From the NCBI GenBank assembly GCA_002425685.1, contig DIMS01000081.1, positions 10,122 to 41,742 of the forward strand: DNA of 31,621 nucleotides, written 5' to 3'. This document shows positions 31,538 to 31,621 of the stretch, piece by piece (the stretch's first letter is position 1; the number at the start of each line of letters is the position of its first letter). Position numbers and translations under genes: made by a program. The DNA comes from Synergistaceae bacterium UBA5560. Lineage in GTDB: Bacteria; Synergistota; Synergistia; Synergistales; Aminiphilaceae. The notes under the pieces were generated by a model. It had not been told where the DNA came from. It saw only the letters and a program-made list of their open reading frames with translations, and did no database searches.

Positions 31538-31621
31538 TCAGTGCGTGCCGTCTCCGGCCTCCGCCGAGATCCCGAAAAACAGACAGTAGAGTGCCGGCAC
31601 GAGCAGCAGCGTCAGGAACGT
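31538..31621 (-). CDS. C-terminal end of an RND-type efflux permease (partial)
   Basis: The minus strand reads TFLTLLLVPALYCLFFG and ten further residues, then TGA (27 residues in view). The pattern T-x-x-x-L-x-VPALY-x-L-F is the last transmembrane helix of AcrB-like RND permeases. The rest lies beyond the window. It converges with the serine hydrolase gene, 21 bases apart, with no clear terminator between. The substrate cannot be inferred. Confidence 0.75.
   Translation of the reverse strand, partial: TFLTLLLVPALYCLFFGISAEAGDGTH

Noticed and set aside
1..31621. tRNA, rRNA or CRISPR features
   Set aside because: No cloverleaf-type T-loop sequences, no rRNA-like segments and no regularly spaced repeats with variable spacers were seen in the gaps.

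Overview
The window is a high-GC bacterial chromosome segment with mostly forward-strand genes. Two TRAP-type carboxylate/amino-acid transport operons, a thiolase/CoA-transferase/aminotransferase cluster and an N-acyl-D-amino-acid deacylase suggest an anaerobic amino-acid or peptide degrader. Gene content and codon use fit Synergistota (an Aminiphilus-like organism). This is an inference from gene content; there is no rRNA or other phylogenetic marker in the window to confirm it.

Layout. (a) 1-558 is the C-terminal part of a methyl-accepting chemotaxis protein, closed by a perfect 38-bp palindrome. (b) 900-9359 is a catabolic locus: promoter, thiolase, CoA-transferase subunits A and B, class III aminotransferase, TAXI-type binding protein, an internal terminator-like hairpin, a fused TRAP permease, then an RpiR/SIS regulator. 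With no dehydrogenase or hydratase present, the simplest reading is uptake of an amino acid whose transamination gives a 3-oxo acid, which is loaded on CoA and thiolysed. (c) 9500-12571, on the minus strand and convergent, is a membrane Cache-PAS-PAS-GGDEF-EAL protein. Its GGDEF domain looks catalytically dead and its EAL domain intact. Its natural start may be hidden behind a 7-C tract. (d) 12.7-16.7 kb is a loose series of single genes: a nucleotidyltransferase-fold-like protein, a GYF_2-AIM24 fusion, a small cupin and a secreted M15 peptidase. Two related 59-60 bp repeats resembling IS21-type element ends lie in this stretch in opposite orientation.

(e) 16.7-19.6 kb carries proB and proA, the first two steps of proline synthesis, separated by an unusual 286-bp spacer. 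(f) 19.85-21.19 kb is a two-gene ASCH/GrpB operon with its own promoter, leader hairpin and terminator. (g) 21.2-27.46 kb is the second transport operon: a strong sigma-70 promoter, a regulator of unrecognised type with a C-terminal winged helix, DctP, DctQ and DctM TRAP components, and an N-acyl-D-amino-acid deacylase, ending in a good terminator. It looks like a self-regulated system that imports an N-acylated D-amino acid or similar compound and deacylates it. (h) 27.6-29.06 kb is a divergent RumA/TrmA-family RNA uracil methyltransferase. (i) 29.3-31.5 kb is a secreted beta-lactamase-fold serine hydrolase with a large extra C-terminal region. The last 84 bases hold the C-terminus of an RND efflux permease on the minus strand.

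Both TRAP operons place a strong hairpin directly after the binding-protein gene, consistent with making more binding protein than permease. I found no tRNA, rRNA, CRISPR array or complete insertion sequence.
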